Assembly: GCF_900215435.1 (NCBI RefSeq)
Contig: NZ_OCMY01000001.1
Location: 2,914,001 to 2,978,000 of the forward strand
Direction of reading: 5' to 3'
Source: Candidatus Pantoea floridensis
GTDB lineage: Bacteria; Pseudomonadota; Gammaproteobacteria; Enterobacterales; Enterobacteriaceae
DNA: 64,000 bases
Under the pieces are notes generated by a model. The model did not search any database. It had not been told where the DNA came from and saw nothing but the letters and a program-made list of their open reading frames with translations. Made by a program: the position numbers and the translations under genes. Positions within the stretch are counted from its first letter, which is position 1. Each line of letters begins with the position of its first letter. Positions 50,445-63,167 of the stretch are shown one piece after another.

Positions 50445-51637
50445 GATTGGGCTCCTTCACGATCTAAAGCGCGCAACAGCATGCTTTTCGAAATGATACC
50501 GACATACTGATTCTCTTCACTGACGACCGGCACCGCGCAGGGCGCTTGCGCCACATGGGAGAGCAGATCGTTGAGGGAAGTATCGGCAGGAACCGCTAAC
50601 GGCGTCTCCAGCAGTGCGCTATCCAGCCCTTCACCGGCCGCCAGGGCAGCTTTCAATGAATCGGTAGAAACCACGCCGACAAACTTCTGTTTTTCCAGCA
50701 CATAGCCATATTCTCGATCTTCATCCTGCAACAGCTTGATGGCAGATCGCGGACCAAAACCGGCGGCTTTACGAATCAGGGAACCAGCGCTGCGACGGGC
50801 AATGTCTTTAGCGCTGAACACATGGCTAATATCGACGCCACGGAAGAAGGTGCGCACATAATCGTTGGCAGGATTATTGAGGATTTCATCCGGCGTGCCG
50901 ACCTGAACGACTTCGCCGCCTTGCATAATCGCAATACGATCGCCAATACGCATGGCTTCATCAAGGTCGTGAGAAATAAATACGATAGTACGCTGATGTT
51001 TCGCCTGCAGTTTTACCAGCTCATCCTGCATTTCAGTACGAATAAGCGGATCAAGTGCCGAGAAGGCTTCATCCATCAGTAAAATATCGGGATTAATGGC
51101 CAACGCGCGGGCTAATCCTACACGCTGACGCATGCCACCAGAAAGTTCGTCTGGATACGAATGGGCATAATTATCCAGGCCAACCTGACGCAAAGCATCC
51201 AGCGCTTTTTCCTGACGCTCCTGCAACGGTACACCGGCTAATTCCATGCCAAAAGCAGCATTATTTAGTACGGTCATGTGTGGCATGAGCGCGAAGGATT
51301 GAAATACCATGCTGATCTTATTTCTGCGGACGTCACGCAGTTCCGCATCCGATATTTTTGCGATATCGACACCGTCTATAATTACCTGGCCACGGGTGGG
51401 CTCGATCAGACGATTGAGAAGGCGAACCATGGTGGACTTCCCAGAACCTGAGAGCCCCATGATGACGAAGATCTCGCCTTCTTCAATGGCCAGACTGGCA
51501 TTCTTAACGCCGACGGAGAGACCGGTTTTCGCCAGAATACTCTCTTTGCTTTCGCCTTTATCAATCAGCTTAAATGCCTTTTCGGGATTATCCCCAAATA
51601 CCTTATATAAATTCTTTACTTCGAGTTTAATTGCCAT
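50441..51637 (-). CDS. proV: Glycine betaine/proline ABC ATPase ProV
   Basis: A 398-residue ATPase with Walker [10 protein letters not shown] at residues 61-69, signature [16 protein letters not shown], Walker [13 protein letters not shown] and a C-terminal CBS pair (about 285-395) that senses ionic strength in related systems. It energises import of betaine and proline under high osmolarity. It is first gene of proVWX. E. coli carries a downstream regulatory element inside proV; I cannot judge it here. Confidence 0.97.
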   Translation of the reverse strand: MAIKLEVKNLYKVFGDNPEKAFKLIDKGESKESILAKTGLSVGVKNASLAIEEGEIFVIMGLSGSGKSTMVRLLNRLIEPTRGQVIIDGVDIAKISDAELRDVRRNKISMVFQSFALMPHMTVLNNAAFGMELAGVPLQERQEKALDALRQVGLDNYAHSYPDELSGGMRQRVGLARALAINPDILLMDEAFSALDPLIRTEMQDELVKLQAKHQRTIVFISHDLDEAMRIGDRIAIMQGGEVVQVGTPDEILNNPANDYVRTFFRGVDISHVFSAKDIARRSAGSLIRKAAGFGPRSAIKLLQDEDREYGYVLEKQKFVGVVSTDSLKAALAAGEGLDSALLETPLAVPADTSLNDLLSHVAQAPCAVPVVSEENQYVGIISKSMLLRALDREGAQS

Positions 51638-51709
51638 GCAGTAATTAATTTCCCGGTTAAATGTTTAACTATTTCTTGTTGTGGTCCTGATTAAATTTAA
51701 GCGCCCTAT

Positions 51710-51737
51710 ACCCTAGCATAGTGAAATTATCTGACAA
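51710..51737 (-). promoter_or_regulatory. proV osmotic promoter (P2-like)
   Basis: On the minus strand TTGTCA and TAGGGT are spaced by 16 bases, with ATGC just ahead of the -10. This closely resembles the E. coli proU P2 promoter. The leader to proV is about 65 bases. The flanking AT-rich DNA is suited to H-NS silencing. Confidence 0.75.
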
Positions 51738-51962
51738 CCCTGAATGGCGATATTTGGCGGCGCGCGTCTGCACGAATAGCTAAAATCGCCAGTGCTCACA
51801 AGGGATGAGCGTGGATTAATTTTTTATGAAAGAGAGTGTGATTTATTGCTATTTCGCAACAGAAATGGTGTCAATGGCGTGAAAAAAGATATGCAGAATG
51901 AAAATAGAGCGGGAATATATGGGCGTTTTTTCGTTATTAATAAATCAATGGAGGAGTTCAAT

Positions 51963-52019
51963 GTAGGGTGCGCATTAATGCGCACCGGGAATCCTGGTCG
52001 CCATGAATGGCGACCCTAC
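51963..52019. repeat. Paired-palindrome intergenic repeat, copy A
   Basis: Two 20-base palindromes in tandem: GGTGCGCATTAATGCGCACC (51967-51986) and GGTCGCCATGAATGGCGACC (51996-52015, one mismatch). The whole is bounded by GTAGGG and CCCTAC. It lies between proV and nrdF. A related copy lies at 60183-60250. The rest of 51738-52048 holds no gene that I can support. Confidence 0.85.
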
Positions 52020-52048
52020 AAGAGCAGAGCGTTATTTGATAAATACGC

Positions 52049-55133
<3,085 letters not shown>

Positions 55134-55155
<22 letters not shown>

Positions 55156-55538
55156 AATTGGGTCACTCCCGCTTTTACATTAGCGATATCGTCGGGGGTT
55201 CCCATTAGCTCAAAGCGGTAGAGATAGGGAACCTGACATTTCTGCGCAATGATGTCGCCCGCCAGGCAATAGCCTTCACCAAAGTTGCGGTTACCGGCAG
55301 CAATCACCCCGCGGATCCCGCGTCGGTTGGCATCATCATTGAGGAATTGAATCACTTGTCTGGGCACTGCGCCGCGCGAACTGCCGCCGCCGTAGCTCGG
55401 CACCACTAAAATATAGGGCTGTTCAATATGCAGGTGCTGCGTGCCGTCAACCGGAATGCGGCGGGCGGGCAGGCCCAGACGAGTAATGAATCGGTGCGTG
55501 TTTTCCGACTGGCTAGAAAAGTACACCAGTGGAAACAT
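55134..55538 (-). CDS. nrdI: Flavodoxin-like NrdI
   Basis: A 134-residue flavoprotein that supplies superoxide or peroxide for assembling the manganese cofactor of NrdF. It starts [17 protein letters not shown], has the FMN loop [17 protein letters not shown] and then [20 protein letters not shown]. The ATG at 55538 is 4 bases after the nrdH stop. Confidence 0.96.
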
Positions 55539-55542
55539 GGCC

Positions 55543-55785
55543 TTATCCCCCGACTGTCGCGAGCTGGCGCAGACCGGCGATTTTATCGGGGCGGAAGCCA
55601 CTCCAGTGATCGTCCTGCGTCATCACCACGGGCACCTGGCGATAGCCGAGAGATTTGAGGTTGTCGATAGCTTCAGGTTGGGTATCAAGGTTGATCAGCT
55701 GGTAATCGATACCTTTGCGGTCCATGGCATTTTTTGTCGCATTGCACTGGACACAGTTGTCTTTGGTGTAAATAATAATGCGCAT
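55543..55785 (-). CDS. nrdH: Glutaredoxin-like NrdH
   Basis: An 80-residue thioredoxin-fold electron donor for NrdEF with active site CVQC ([21 protein letters not shown]) and the WSGFRPDKI motif, which distinguishes NrdH from glutaredoxins. The ATG at 55785 follows AAAGGGAAATACGAATC; an upstream in-frame start lacks homology. First gene of nrdHIEF. Confidence 0.96.
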   Translation of the reverse strand: MRIIIYTKDNCVQCNATKNAMDRKGIDYQLINLDTQPEAIDNLKSLGYRQVPVVMTQDDHWSGFRPDKIAGLRQLATVGG

Positions 55786-55892
55786 GATTCGTATTTCCCT
55801 TTGATTGCGGTCAGATTGCGAGATACGAAGCAAAATCCGGTTTGCATCGAACTTCGTCCTTGACGACATTTGGTAGCTGGTTGATGAGTTAG

Positions 55893-55940
55893 ATACTAGA
55901 TGTAGTGCTCTTTAGGGTCAAGCCCACCAGATATAGGGTT
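55893..55940 (-). promoter_or_regulatory. nrdH promoter with two NrdR boxes
   Basis: On the minus strand TTGACC (55916-55921) and TAGTAT (55893-55898) are spaced by 17 bases. One NrdR-like box (ACCCTATATCTGGTG) covers 55925-55940 and a second (GCACTACATCTAGTAT) covers 55893-55908. Their starts are 32 bases apart, about three helical turns, the usual NrdR spacing. Confidence 0.75.
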
Positions 55941-56057
55941 TTGTTATTTTGATCTTCAGATAATCGCTAAGTCCAGAGATCATGCGCCTTCCAGGCCGGA
56001 AAAATTTTTTGTAAAGGGAATGAGGTGGGAGATTAGGTCGGATTTTGTGCGATTGGG

Positions 56058-56317
56058 CCCTCACCCTAACCCTCTCCCGCAAGCGGGCGAGGGGATAGTT
56101 AGGTGGTACTCAATAGTTTTTTTACGAAGCGCGATCGGCCCTTTCTCCCGCAAGCGGGCGAGGGGATAGTTAGGTGGTACTCAATAGTTTTTTTACGAAG
56201 CGCGATCGGCCCTTTCTCCCGCAAGCGGGCGAGGGGATAGTTAGGTGGTACTCAATAGTTATTTACGGAGCGCGATCGGCCCCTTCTCCCGCTTGCGGGA
56301 GAAGGTTGGGATGAGGG
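56058..56317. repeat. Inverted-repeat element with three internal 71-bp tandem repeats
   Basis: Units of 71, 71 and 70 bp start at 56073, 56144 and 56215, each beginning TCTCCCGCAAGCGGGCGAGG. Outer arms at 56058-56080 and 56295-56317 are inverted copies (20 of 23 positions). No reading frame is convincing. The stretch 55941-56387 otherwise holds nothing I can name. Confidence 0.9.
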
Positions 56318-56387
56318 AAAGCGCGCACAGATCGCACCCACAAAAAAGCCCCGCACGAGGCGAGGCTATTTACCTGCACTGGCAAGC

Positions 56388-56708
56388 TTATCGGCGAGAA
56401 GACACCAACAGCGCGCCGAGCACCAGACCGACCGCAGCACCCACACCAACGCCGTGCCACGGTTTGTCATGTACATAGGCATCAACCTGCGTACCCGCAT
56501 CACGTGCCGCTTGTGACACGCGACTCTGTCCGCCGCTCAGTTTGGCACGCGTCTGTTTCAGCAACGCCTGCGCCTGGCTGCGTGCATTATCAACCTCATC
56601 TTTAGCTTCACTGCCATAAGATTTAAGTAACGCCTCTAGCGAATCGGCCAGTTCGTTTACATCCTGATTGATATCAATGTCATCGTTTTTTGCGCTTCGA
56701 TTAAACAT
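56388..56708 (-). CDS. ygaM: YgaM (ElaB/YqjD/DUF883 family membrane-anchored protein)
   Basis: A 106-residue protein with an amphipathic helical body ([24 protein letters not shown] and following) and a C-terminal glycine-zipper membrane anchor ([21 protein letters not shown]). E. coli relatives YqjD and ElaB tether ribosomes to the inner membrane in stationary phase; YgaM itself is less studied. Its position next to nrdHIEF and ygaC agrees with E. coli ygaM. Confidence 0.9.
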   Translation of the reverse strand: MFNRSAKNDDIDINQDVNELADSLEALLKSYGSEAKDEVDNARSQAQALLKQTRAKLSGGQSRVSQAARDAGTQVDAYVHDKPWHGVGVGAAVGLVLGALLVSSRR

Positions 56709-56858
56709 TTTTTAGCTCCCTTTGATTTAAAACGTAATACTGAGTGTAGACGAAGCGTGACTAAACGCAGGGATGTGCCAGGCTTTAGGGAAAATTCCGA
56801 ATGCCCATGCCATCCTGCTGTTGTAAGGTTGCGGGGCTGTGAGAAGAGAGGAGCAAGC

Positions 56859-57197
56859 ATGTATTTACGACCCGATGAGGTAGCACGCGTACTAGAGAAA
56901 GCGGGCTTCGAAATGGATACCCAGACGCCAAAGATTTACGGTTATCGTCGCGGCGAAAACTATGTCTACGTCAATCGTGAAGCGCGTATGGGACGTACTG
57001 CGTTGATTATTCACCCTACGCTGAAAGAGAAAAGCCACGGCTTTGCTGAACCGGCGTCGGAAATGAAAACCTGCGATCACTACACCCAATTCCCGCTCTA
57101 TTTAATGGGCGATTCGCAGGAGCATTACGGCATTCCGCACGGCTTCAGCTCGCGCGTGGCGCTTGAGCGTTATCTGCAGGGCGTTTTCGGCGCCTGA
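56859..57197 (+). CDS. ygaC: Uncharacterised protein YgaC (DUF2002)
   Basis: A 112-residue cytosolic protein starting [20 protein letters not shown] and containing [30 protein letters not shown] and [17 protein letters not shown], nearly the same as E. coli YgaC. The function is unknown; the E. coli gene is Fur-regulated. The ATG at 56859 follows GAGGAGCAAGC. It is divergent from ygaM. A less likely longer start lies at 56757, within the shared upstream region. Confidence 0.92.
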   Translation: MYLRPDEVARVLEKAGFEMDTQTPKIYGYRRGENYVYVNREARMGRTALIIHPTLKEKSHGFAEPASEMKTCDHYTQFPLYLMGDSQEHYGIPHGFSSRVALERYLQGVFGA

Positions 57198-57300
57198 TGC
57201 TGCGCCCCGTATTCGCGGGGCCACACACCTTTCCCCTAAATCCTTACCTTCTGCCACGTTGCAAATCGTCACGCCGACGCGTATAACCCTGTGTCCATAT

Positions 57301-57324
57301 AGATGTTCAGACGTCCATACGGAT
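57301..57324 (+). promoter_or_regulatory. Tandem MetJ boxes ahead of mmuP
   Basis: Three adjacent 8-mers, AGATGTTC, AGACGTCC and ATACGGAT, match the MetJ consensus AGACGTCT at 5, 7 and 5 positions. They end 7 bases before the mmuP start codon, so bound MetJ would block initiation of transcription or an overlapping promoter. Confidence 0.7.
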
Positions 57325-57331
57325 AATATTG

Positions 57332-58747
57332 ATGCAAACTCAGGATCTCCCTCCACAGGAAAACTTTAAGCGCACCATGAAGGTACGGCATCTGGTCATG
57401 CTGTCGCTGGGCGGTGTGATTGGTACCGGATTGTTTTTCAATACCGGTTACATCATTTCAACTACCGGCGCTGCCGGTACCTTGCTGGCCTATCTAATTG
57501 GCGCGCTGGTGGTATGGCTGGTGATGGTGTGCCTCGGCGAATTGGCGGTGGTGATGCCGGAAACCGGCGCGTTCCACGTCTATGCTGCACGTTATCTCAG
57601 CCCGGCAACCGGTTATACCGTCGCCTGGCTGTATTGGCTGACCTGGACGGTTGCGCTGGGATCCAGCCTGACTGCCGCCGGCTTTTGTATGCAGTACTGG
57701 TTCCCGAGCGTGCCGGTATGGCTGTGGTGCTTGGTGTTCTGTAGCGCCATTTACCTGTTAAATATCGTCTCGACGCGTTTCTTTGCCGAAGGCGAATTTT
57801 GGTTCTCCATCATAAAAGTGGTTACCATCATCGCCTTTATTATCCTTGGCGCGGGCGCGATCTTCGGTTTTATTCCGATGAAAGATGGCAGCGCGGCGCC
57901 GGGATTACACAATCTCACCGCATCAGGCTGGCTGCCGCACGGCACCTTGCCGATTCTGATGACCATGGTGGCGGTGAACTTCGCTTTCTCCGGCACGGAA
58001 TTGATCGGTATCGCCGCCGGTGAAACCGAACAGCCACAAAAAGCGCTGCCGCTGGCGATCCGTACCACGGTTGCACGCTTGATCATCTTCTTTATCGGCA
58101 CGGTGTTCGTGCTGGCGGCGCTGATCCCGATGGATCAGGCGGGCATTGTCAAAAGTCCGTTTGTGCTGGTATTTGAAAAGATCGGCATCCCTTACGCGGC
58201 GGATATCTTTAACTTTGTGATCCTGACTGCCATCCTGTCAGCGGCTAACTCCGGCTTGTACGCTTCCGGCCGCATGCTGTGGTCGCTGGCCAATGAGAAC
58301 ACCTTGCCGCGCTGTTTTGCGCGCGTGAACCGTCGTGGCATTCCGGTGCTGGCGTTAACGGTAAGCATGCTGGGCGGGCTGCTGGCGCTATTCTCAAGCG
58401 TGATTGCGGCGGACACGGTGTTTGTCGCACTGTCGGCGATTGCGGGTTTTGCCGTGGTGGCAGTGTGGTTGAGTATTTGCGCCTCGCATTATGTGTTTCG
58501 TCGTCGCCATCTGCAGGCGGGCGGCACATTGCAACAGCTTGCCTATCGCGCGCCGCTTTATCCGCTCACGCCGATTCTCGGTTTCCTGTTGTGCTTGTTA
58601 GCATGTGTCGGTTTAGCGTTCGATCCGTCGCAGCGTATTGCGCTATGGTGCGGCATTCCCTTTGTGCTGTTCTGCTATGCTGCCTACCATGTCACGCAAC
58701 GACGTAAATCATCTCTTAAGGCTGAGGAGGCCAACGATGCCGCGTAA
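57332..58747 (+). CDS. mmuP: S-methylmethionine permease
   Basis: A 471-residue APC-superfamily amino acid permease with 12 expected membrane helices, nearly collinear with E. coli MmuP. Signatures are [24 protein letters not shown] in helix 1, [17 protein letters not shown], and [20 protein letters not shown]. It imports S-methylmethionine, a plant methyl donor. ATG 57332 is used; a TTG one codon earlier is also open. It is followed by mmuM with an 11-base overlap. Confidence 0.95.
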   Translation: MQTQDLPPQENFKRTMKVRHLVMLSLGGVIGTGLFFNTGYIISTTGAAGTLLAYLIGALVVWLVMVCLGELAVVMPETGAFHVYAARYLSPATGYTVAWLYWLTWTVALGSSLTAAGFCMQYWFPSVPVWLWCLVFCSAIYLLNIVSTRFFAEGEFWFSIIKVVTIIAFIILGAGAIFGFIPMKDGSAAPGLHNLTASGWLPHGTLPILMTMVAVNFAFSGTELIGIAAGETEQPQKALPLAIRTTVARLIIFFIGTVFVLAALIPMDQAGIVKSPFVLVFEKIGIPYAADIFNFVILTAILSAANSGLYASGRMLWSLANENTLPRCFARVNRRGIPVLALTVSMLGGLLALFSSVIAADTVFVALSAIAGFAVVAVWLSICASHYVFRRRHLQAGGTLQQLAYRAPLYPLTPILGFLLCLLACVGLAFDPSQRIALWCGIPFVLFCYAAYHVTQRRKSSLKAEEANDAA

Positions 58748-59669
58748 TCCCATCGCCCAGGCACTAACCCACACTGACACGCTGATTCTGGATGGTGCGC
58801 TGGCCACCGAACTGGAGGCGCGCGGCTGCAATCTGGCCGATGCGCTGTGGTCGGCCAAAGTGCTGATGGAACATCCTGAGCTGATTTATCAGGTGCATCA
58901 CGATTATTTTGCCGCAGGTGCGCACGTGGCAATCACCGCCAGCTATCAGGCCACGCCGCAGGGGTTTGCCGCGCGTGGATTAGATGAAGCGCAGGCGCTG
59001 GCCCTGATCAAACAAAGCGTGCAGCTGGCGCAGCGTGCGCGCGACGACTATCGCGCATCATCTGCCAGCACCGCACCGCTGTTGGTGGCCGGTTCTGTCG
59101 GGCCGTACGGTGCGTTTCTGGCCAATGGCGCCGAGTATCGCGGTGATTACGCGCTGCCGGAAGAGGAGATGAAAGCGTTCCATCGTCCACGCGTAAAGGC
59201 GTTGCTGGAGGCGGGTGTTGATCTGCTGGCGTGTGAAACGCTGCCGTCGTTTGCCGAAGCGCAGGCGCTGATAAGCTTGCTGGCCGAGTTCCCTGACAGT
59301 TGCGCATGGTTCTCCTTTACCCTGCGCGATGCTGAGCACATCAGCGATGGAACGCCGCTGAGCCAAGTGGCCGAGCTGGTGAATGGCGCGCCGCAGGTGC
59401 TAGCAATTGGCATCAACTGCGTGGCGCTGGAGAGCGTAACGCCAGCCCTGCGCAACTTGCAGGCGCAGAGCGATAAGCCACTGCTGGTTTATCCGAACTC
59501 CGGTGAGCAGTACGATGCCAGCAGCAAAACCTGGCACTCGGCACCGTCGGGTTGCACGCTGCACGACAAATTCGCCGAATGGCAGCAGGCCGGCGCACGT
59601 CTGATTGGCGGCTGCTGCCGCACCACACCGCAGGATATCGCGGCGATTGCCGCCTGTTGTCAACCGTAA
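58737..59669 (+). CDS. mmuM: Homocysteine S-methyltransferase
   Basis: A 310-residue zinc enzyme that transfers a methyl group from S-methylmethionine to homocysteine, giving two methionines. The N-terminal [13 protein letters not shown] is the family start. Zinc cysteines are visible in GINCVALE and GGCCRTT. It matches E. coli MmuM in length. ATG 58737 follows GAGGAGG inside the mmuP end, giving translational coupling. The pair would salvage methionine from plant-derived S-methylmethionine under MetJ control. Confidence 0.95.
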   Translation: MPRNPIAQALTHTDTLILDGALATELEARGCNLADALWSAKVLMEHPELIYQVHHDYFAAGAHVAITASYQATPQGFAARGLDEAQALALIKQSVQLAQRARDDYRASSASTAPLLVAGSVGPYGAFLANGAEYRGDYALPEEEMKAFHRPRVKALLEAGVDLLACETLPSFAEAQALISLLAEFPDSCAWFSFTLRDAEHISDGTPLSQVAELVNGAPQVLAIGINCVALESVTPALRNLQAQSDKPLLVYPNSGEQYDASSKTWHSAPSGCTLHDKFAEWQQAGARLIGGCCRTTPQDIAAIAACCQP

Positions 59670-59756
59670 TAAAGCGCAGAAAAGCATCAGTACTAGCGCG
59701 ATTAAGCACAGAAGGGCGGGGTAAACTCTCCTTTCTGATGCTGAAGCGGACCTGCT

Positions 59757-60176
59757 ATGAACCTGCGACACCTTTTTCCTGCCTGTGCGCTGCTGTTGAG
59801 CGGTTGCGCCACCATTGTCGGCACTGAAACGCAACCGGTAAAAATTGACTCTGTGCCGCAAGGCGCACGTTTCACCGTGCAGGATGAGACCGGCCGCGCG
59901 GTAGCGCAGGGGTATACGCCACAAACCGTCGAGCTGGCAAAATCCACCGGTAACTACTTTGGCAAGAAGCACTATCAGGTGATGCTGGAGAGTCCGGGCT
60001 ACGTGCCGGTAACGCTGCCGATCGAGGCCAACGCGAATCTGTGGTATTTGATCGGCAATATCCCGCTGCTGGGCTTCCCCGGCTGGCTGCTGGTCGATCC
60101 TTTCTATGGCGGCATGTACGATCTCAAACCTGAACATCCGCAGCCGAAGCTGAACGTAGTAGGCGCGCGCGGCTGA
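59757..60176 (+). CDS. Predicted lipoprotein of unknown function
   Basis: A 139-residue precursor with a clear lipobox (LLLSGC near residue 17). The mature part opens ATIVGTETQPVKIDSVPQGARFTVQDETGR, which resembles a PEGA-like beta domain seen in surface proteins. A hydrophobic, aromatic and proline/glycine-rich stretch follows (LWYLIGNIPLLGFPGWLLVDPFYGGMYDL). I do not recognise a named family. Start ATG is 88 bases after mmuM; a GAAGCGGACCTGCT leader gives only a weak ribosome binding site. It may be independent of mmuPM. Confidence 0.72.
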   Translation: MNLRHLFPACALLLSGCATIVGTETQPVKIDSVPQGARFTVQDETGRAVAQGYTPQTVELAKSTGNYFGKKHYQVMLESPGYVPVTLPIEANANLWYLIGNIPLLGFPGWLLVDPFYGGMYDLKPEHPQPKLNVVGARG

Positions 60177-60182
60177 TATTCA

Positions 60183-60250
60183 GGTGCGCATGAATGCGCA
60201 CCCTACGAAAATCCGGCTGCATTAACGTAGGGTCGCCGTTCATGGCGACC
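60183..60250. repeat. Paired-palindrome intergenic repeat, copy B
   Basis: Holds the same two palindrome types as the repeat at 51963, but with the GTAGGG ends facing inward: GGTGCGCATGAATGCGCACC then CTAC, a 20-base spacer, and GTAG then GGTCGCCGTTCATGGCGACC. It fills most of the gap between the lipoprotein gene and speG. Confidence 0.85.
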
Positions 60251-60259
60251 AAATCGTCA

Positions 60260-60805
60260 TCACTGCGCGGTAGGTTTCACCATCGCCGTGGCGGGTTTAT
60301 GCTGCGCCAGATATTGCTGCTGGAAAATGCACATGCGGATAGTATTGCGGTACTCGCCATTAATGAAAAATTCGTGCTTCAGCACGCCTTCCACTTCAAA
60401 GCCGAGCTTGGTGTAGATGTGAATCGCCTTCTTATTCTCCTGATCAACAATCAGATAAAGTTTGTAGAGATTCAGCACCGAAAAGCCGTAATCCATGGCT
60501 AACTTTGCCGCTTTGGTGGCTAAGCCTTTGCCCTGATGGGAAGGATCGATAATGATCTGAAATTCAGCGCGGCGATGCACGTGATTAATCTCGACCAACT
60601 CCACCAACCCGGCTTTGTGTCCATCATGCTCCACCACAAAGCGACGCTCGGTTTGGTCATGGATATGTTTGTCATACAGATCGGAAAGCTCGACAAACGC
60701 TTCATACGGTTCTTCAAACCAGTAACGCATCACGCTGGCGTTGTTATCTAATTGGTGCACAAAGCGTAAATCTTCCCGCTCCAGCGGACGTAACTTAACC
60801 GTCAT
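60260..60805 (-). CDS. speG: Spermidine N1-acetyltransferase
   Basis: A 181-residue GNAT enzyme very close to E. coli SpeG. It acetylates spermidine and spermine, limiting polyamine toxicity. It begins [21 protein letters not shown], has [18 protein letters not shown] (polyamine site region) and the acetyl-CoA loop [19 protein letters not shown]. The ATG at 60805 overlaps the stop of the upstream ABC ATPase gene by 4 bases and has AAGGA before it. It is therefore the last gene of that operon, unlike E. coli, where speG stands apart. Confidence 0.94.
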   Translation of the reverse strand: MTVKLRPLEREDLRFVHQLDNNASVMRYWFEEPYEAFVELSDLYDKHIHDQTERRFVVEHDGHKAGLVELVEINHVHRRAEFQIIIDPSHQGKGLATKAAKLAMDYGFSVLNLYKLYLIVDQENKKAIHIYTKLGFEVEGVLKHEFFINGEYRNTIRMCIFQQQYLAQHKPATAMVKPTAQ

Positions 60806-61494
60806 ACGGTGTTCCTTGTGGTTGAATGTTGCTCCACAATGCGGCCCTGCGCCATACGCGCCGCGCGATCGCACATGTGATCGATCACGTCGGGATCGTG
60901 GCTGACCAGCACCATGGTTAACCCATCTTTCTGTTTCAGATCGTTGAGCAGGTTGAGGATCTCGGCCTGCACTGACATATCCAGCGCCGAAGTCGGCTCA
61001 TCCAGCAGCAGGATCTTCGGCTCCAGCAGCAGGGCACGTACAATGGCTACGCGCTGACGCTGGCCGCCCGAAAGCTGATGCGGATAACGATCCGCCAAGG
61101 CCGGATCCAACCCGACATGGCGGAAACCGGCGTTAATACGATCGTCAATATTATCACGCTTCAGCATTTTCAGCGGCTCTGCCAGGGTGCGGCGCAGACG
61201 ATGACGTGGATGCAGCGAGGCATAGGGATCCTGAAATACCATCTGCACATCGCGGCGCAGCTGTCCGGTAAACGCTTTGCCCGGTTGCACGGCGGTGTTT
61301 GCCAGCGACATGCTGCCGCTCCAGTGCGGATTCAATCCGGCCAGCACCCACAGCAGCGACGACTTGCCGCAGCCCGACGGACCGACCAGACCAAAGCATT
61401 CCCCCGCGGCCACCTGCAGCGACACATCGTGCACTACGGTGCGCAGCTCGTAACCTTGCTTGTGCGACACGCTCAGGTTGGCTAACTCAATCAT
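60802..61494 (-). CDS. ABC transporter ATPase, peptide/nickel (Dpp/Nik/Opp) type, second ATPase
   Basis: A 230-residue ATPase with Walker [11 protein letters not shown]-loop [12 protein letters not shown], signature [16 protein letters not shown] and Walker [13 protein letters not shown]. The [14 protein letters not shown] form is typical of DppF/NikE. It lacks the C-terminal extension usual in DppF-type proteins, ending shortly after the H-loop. I use ATG 61494 (MIELANLS). It overlaps the preceding ATPase gene by 8 bases. Substrate unknown. Confidence 0.88.
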   Translation of the reverse strand: MIELANLSVSHKQGYELRTVVHDVSLQVAAGECFGLVGPSGCGKSSLLWVLAGLNPHWSGSMSLANTAVQPGKAFTGQLRRDVQMVFQDPYASLHPRHRLRRTLAEPLKMLKRDNIDDRINAGFRHVGLDPALADRYPHQLSGGQRQRVAIVRALLLEPKILLLDEPTSALDMSVQAEILNLLNDLKQKDGLTMVLVSHDPDVIDHMCDRAARMAQGRIVEQHSTTRNTV

Positions 61495-62320
61495 AATTTC
61501 TCTCCAGCGCGGCACGGTCCAGCACCGGTAAACGTTCGCCGTGCGTGGCTTTGCTCGGACGACAGGCCCACAACGTGCTGGTGTAAGGATGGCTGGCGTT
61601 AGACAGCTCGGACGCCGGTAAGGTATCCAGCACCCGGCCCTGATACATCACCATCACGCGTTCGCAGTGTTCGGCAACCTGTTGCAGATCGTGGCTGATC
61701 AGCAGCAAACCCATATTGCGCTGTTCTACTAAACGGCGAATCAGCGCCAGCACCTGATCGCGCATAGCATGATCGAGCGCCGACGTCGGTTCATCAGCAA
61801 TCAGCAATTCGGGATCGGTAATCAGGGCGATCGCCAGCATCACGCGTTGTCCCATGCCGCCAGAGAGTTGATGCGGATAGCGCTTCATTAACTGACGCGG
61901 ATCGGGCAAGCCGACCGCATCGAGCATTTCACACACTTTCTCTTTGCGCTCGGCGCGGCTCAATTTGTGGTGCAGCACCAGCGGCTCTTCCACCTGCCAG
62001 CCAATGGTACGCGTGGGATTGAGCGCGTATTTTGGATCCTGCATCACCATCGCCACTTTACTGCCGCGTAGCTGGATCCAGTCGCGCTCGCGCAGGCTCA
62101 ATGCATCGGTGCCGACAATCTGCAAACGGTCGGCCTGCAGCTGCAGCGAAGGCGACAGCAAGCCCATTAGCGTGCGGGCGGTCAGCGATTTACCGGAACC
62201 GGATTCCCCCACTAGCGCAACGCGTTCGCGGCCAATTTGAAAGCCGATATTGTCAACCAGCAGCGCATCATCGCTGCGGATCGTCAGGCCTTGTACATCA
62301 ATTAACAGGTCATTTGGCAT
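61487..62320 (-). CDS. ABC transporter ATPase, peptide/nickel (Dpp/Nik/Opp) type, first ATPase
   Basis: A 277-residue ATPase with Walker A GESGSGKSL, signature LSGGMGQRVMLAIALI, Walker [13 protein letters not shown] and H-loop LISHDL. The C-terminal HPYTSTLWACRP stretch is that of the DppD/OppD group. ATG 62320 (MPNDLLIDVQGLTI) gives the family N-terminus; an in-frame start at 62350 is less likely. It overlaps the permease gene upstream by 11 bases, one operon. Confidence 0.88.
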   Translation of the reverse strand: MPNDLLIDVQGLTIRSDDALLVDNIGFQIGRERVALVGESGSGKSLTARTLMGLLSPSLQLQADRLQIVGTDALSLRERDWIQLRGSKVAMVMQDPKYALNPTRTIGWQVEEPLVLHHKLSRAERKEKVCEMLDAVGLPDPRQLMKRYPHQLSGGMGQRVMLAIALITDPELLIADEPTSALDHAMRDQVLALIRRLVEQRNMGLLLISHDLQQVAEHCERVMVMYQGRVLDTLPASELSNASHPYTSTLWACRPSKATHGERLPVLDRAALERNYD

Positions 62321-63167
62321 GGCGAGTATCCAGTCGATCGCGCAGGCCATCGCCTGTCAGGTTAAACGCCAGGCTGGCGAACAGAATGGCTCCGCCGGGT
62401 GCGGCGGCAACCCACCATTGGTCGAAAATCACTTTACTGCCTTCGGCCACCATCGAACCCCATTCGGCGGTTGGCGGTTGCACGCCCATGCCGAGAAAGC
62501 CCAATCCGGCGGCAGACAAAATAATACCGCCGAGGCTCAGCGCGGCGCGTACCACCGCCGTTGGCATACACAGCGGCAGAATGTGGCCAAACATCAGGCG
62601 CAAGCCGGTGATGCCCTGCATCCGCGCGGCCGCAAGATAATCACTGCGGCGCAGCGCCAGCGTTTCGGCACGCGCCTGACGCGCGAACGGCGGCCAGCTG
62701 GTGAGCGCCAGCGCCAGCGCGCCATTCATCAAACCCGGGCCGAGCATGGCGACCAGCGCCAGCGCGATCACCAGATTCGGCAGCGACAGGAAGATATCGG
62801 TGATGCGCATTAATACGCGTTCGGTCCAGCCGCCCACGTAACCGGCAGTGATGCCGACCAGCAGGCCAACCGGAATGGTCAGCACCAGAATCAGCGACAC
62901 CAGCAGCAACGTCGGGCGCGCACCATAAATCACGCGCGACAGCAAATCGCGGCCAAAGCCATCGGTGCCAAACCAGTGCAGCGCCGACGGCGCTTGTAAA
63001 CGCTGGGAGATGATCTGCGCATTGGGATCAAACGGCGCCAGCAAGGGGGCGAACAGCGCCATCGCCACCACAATCAGCACCAGCGTCAGGCCGATAGTGA
63101 GCGAGGTCACGCGGGCGCGCCGGCGGCGCGGGCGCAGCGTTTCCAGTTCAGAGAGTTGTTGAGTCAT
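62310..63167 (-). CDS. ABC transporter permease, DppC/NikC type
   Basis: A 285-residue inner-membrane permease with an N-terminal basic stretch (RPRRRRARV), a first membrane helix, the DppC-type periplasmic motif PSALHWFGTDGFGRDLLSRVIYGARPTL, and the cytoplasmic EAA loop YLAAARMQGITGLRLMFGHILPLCMPT. It pairs with the permease upstream, which it overlaps by 4 bases. Confidence 0.88.
   Translation of the reverse strand: MTQQLSELETLRPRRRRARVTSLTIGLTLVLIVVAMALFAPLLAPFDPNAQIISQRLQAPSALHWFGTDGFGRDLLSRVIYGARPTLLLVSLILVLTIPVGLLVGITAGYVGGWTERVLMRITDIFLSLPNLVIALALVAMLGPGLMNGALALALTSWPPFARQARAETLALRRSDYLAAARMQGITGLRLMFGHILPLCMPTAVVRAALSLGGIILSAAGLGFLGMGVQPPTAEWGSMVAEGSKVIFDQWWVAAAPGGAILFASLAFNLTGDGLRDRLDTRHAK

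Noticed and set aside
56040..56320. CRISPR array
   Set aside because: The repeats are 71 bp, directly adjacent with no unique spacers, and no cas genes are present.
56245..56478. 77-codon plus-strand frame in the repeat region
   Set aside because: It is made of repeat sequence and the complement of ygaM.
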